From positions 1 to 59,148 of the forward strand of contig JAJQEF010000035.1 in the NCBI GenBank assembly GCA_021201795.1: 59,148 nucleotides of DNA. Reading direction: 5' to 3'. Under the pieces are notes generated by a model that did no database searches, had not been told where the DNA came from, and saw nothing but the letters and a program-made list of their open reading frames with translations. Origin of the DNA: Rikenellaceae bacterium. Its GTDB lineage: Bacteria; Bacteroidota; Bacteroidia; Bacteroidales; Rikenellaceae. Positions 58,152 to 59,148 of the stretch are shown piece after piece (within the stretch, counting starts at the first letter, position 1; every line of letters starts with the position of its first letter). A program made the position numbers and the translations under genes.

Positions 58152-58927
58152 TCGGTTACTTTATCTTTTTCAAGGAAACTGTCAATAATGGTGTTTACTT
58201 CATAAGGTTTATCCAGGAAACTGAAATGCCCGGCATTTTTTAAAATAACGAGTCCACAATCCGGAATGTTTTTTTCCATTATTTTTGCATCCCTCACCGG
58301 GGTTGCCGTATCGTTTTCCCCCCAGATCAATAGGGTAGGTGCTTCAATATTTGGAAGAACATGTTTCAAATCCTCATTTACGACTTTTACCAGAATGTCC
58401 CGCATTATACCAGAGGCATTGTTATAGTCGCTGGATCCTGATTTTTTTCTTTTCAGCTCCACTCTTTTTTCGGCATTTTCTTTACCTATAAACAAAGGGA
58501 GCAGCTTTTTAGTCAATTTGTACGAATAAACTTTTATATAATATTTTAAAGGACGCTTAGGTTTAATTCCCGCACCGTCTATTATAATAAGTTTATTTAC
58601 GTGATTTCGTGAAGAATACAAAAGGGACACCCTTCCACCGAAAGAATGGGCTATAATTATAGGATTTTTGATTTGTTTTTCATTAACGAATCTTTCCAAA
58701 AAATCCGTATACTCTTCCACTCCCCATACAGATTCAGGTGGGGAACTATCTCCAAATCCTGGGAAATCCAGATTATGTACATTGAAATTTTTCTCCAGTT
58801 CTTTTGCTATGGGAGCAAATGTATTCATATTTGTACCCCAACCATGTAACAATACAACTGATCTACCGCCTGGAATTCCAGTATTCGCGTAATTTATATT
58901 TAAATCCCCCATGGATATGGAACCCAT
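58139..58927 (-). CDS. Alpha/beta-hydrolase in the murF-ddl operon
   Basis: A 262-residue cytosolic hydrolase. VVLLHGWGTNMNTF holds the oxyanion region, IIAHSFGGRVS the nucleophile Ser, IWGENDTATPV the Asp and NAGHFSFLD the His. It resembles small esterases and peptidases of the MhpC type. Its coupling to a Mur ligase and a Ddl suggests an action on a cell-wall intermediate or amino acid ester, which is inference. A perfect -7 box lies just upstream, so this is the first gene of the operon. The start may instead be the Met 5 codons in. Confidence 0.82.
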   Translation of the reverse strand: MGSISMGDLNINYANTGIPGGRSVVLLHGWGTNMNTFAPIAKELEKNFNVHNLDFPGFGDSSPPESVWGVEEYTDFLERFVNEKQIKNPIIIAHSFGGRVSLLYSSRNHVNKLIIIDGAGIKPKRPLKYYIKVYSYKLTKKLLPLFIGKENAEKRVELKRKKSGSSDYNNASGIMRDILVKVVNEDLKHVLPNIEAPTLLIWGENDTATPVRDAKIMEKNIPDCGLVILKNAGHFSFLDKPYEVNTIIDSFLEKDKVTEWKK

Positions 58928-58950
58928 TTTTATTTCTTGATGATTTTTTG

Positions 58951-58958
58951 CAAATATA
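58951..58958 (-). promoter_or_regulatory. -7 box of the hydrolase-murF-ddl operon
   Basis: CAAATATA (TATATTTG on the minus strand) is a perfect -7 match, 23 nt upstream of the start at 58927. The -33 region is weak. Upstream of it, to the right edge, I see no gene. Confidence 0.6.
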
Positions 58959-59148
58959 ACAATATATAGAAGAAAAATTGAACTGATAATTTAAGACCAT
59001 AAAAATATTGAAGGAATTTTTTTTTCTTACTGCGGTGATTTACTATGTTCTTCGAGTGGGATATAAAAATATTGTAATTGTGGTATAAAGGCGAAAAGAC
59101 CAAATAGAATTTAAATTAATATGTTTGAATATTTTATGTCCTTAATCG

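Noticed and set aside
1-59148. CRISPR arrays, rRNA genes and insertion sequences.
   Set aside because: I saw no regularly spaced repeats, no rRNA sequence and no transposase gene in the window.

Overview
The window comes from a member of the Bacteroidota, most likely order Bacteroidales. Three things support this: upstream regions carry the Bacteroidota promoter (-33 TTTG, -7 TAnnTTTG) instead of Shine-Dalgarno signals; the gene families are typical of the group (DUF2851, PafA phosphatase, DUF4861, GHL10, DUF4374, Mfa1/Mfa2 fimbriae, DUF5107); and SecA is about 1,100 residues long. The genus cannot be resolved from this sequence.

Region by region. 1-20 kb is mostly housekeeping: tRNA-Lys, folP-mnmA, then a long leftward block (pafA-like phosphatase, sufE, DUF59, DUF2851, secA, SlyD-like FKBP), a DUF4861 lipoprotein, a GHL10 hydrolase, TspO, a metallo-beta-lactamase-fold hydrolase, a heterodimeric ABC exporter and an esterase. 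20-25.6 kb holds an O-antigen-ligase-like membrane protein with a TPR tail, tRNA-Pro, PPK2, an Imm17-like protein and a baeRF-type protein interrupted by a stop codon. 25.7-28.9 kb is an accessory regulatory island: a tyrosine recombinase, a segment of about 0.3 kb bounded by perfect 22-bp inverted repeats and carrying a promoter, an FHA-transmembrane protein, and an S24-type regulator lacking the catalytic Ser and Lys. 29-34.6 kb is an RND efflux operon whose inner-membrane gene is frameshifted at a G8 tract. 34.7-40.4 kb is a sugar locus (AraC regulator, MFS sugar porter with an internal stop, DUF5107-TPR protein). 40.5-43.2 kb holds a frameshifted Fsr-like exporter, a DUF421 protein and a short-chain dehydrogenase. 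43.3-48.5 kb matches the xusABC xenosiderophore system. 49.2-53.2 kb pairs a second tyrosine recombinase with an Mfa1/Mfa2-type fimbrial locus. 53.3-58.9 kb has a repeat-bearing lipoprotein and a leftward operon of alpha/beta hydrolase, membrane-anchored MurF-like ligase and a Ddl.

The strongest unusual feature is the invertible promoter module at 26.9-27.3 kb. In the orientation given, its promoter points at the FHA protein, so production of that protein would be phase-variable. A second likely variable element is a T9 tract in the spacer of the candidate fimbrial promoter. The membrane-MurF/Ddl/hydrolase operon is a candidate dedicated peptidoglycan-precursor branch.

Five genes carry in-frame stops or single-base frameshifts. 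Two are consistent with a GAA (Glu) to TAA change, three indels fall in G or A homopolymers, and one is an apparent -1. These could be real mutations, contingency loci or sequence errors; the DNA alone cannot decide.
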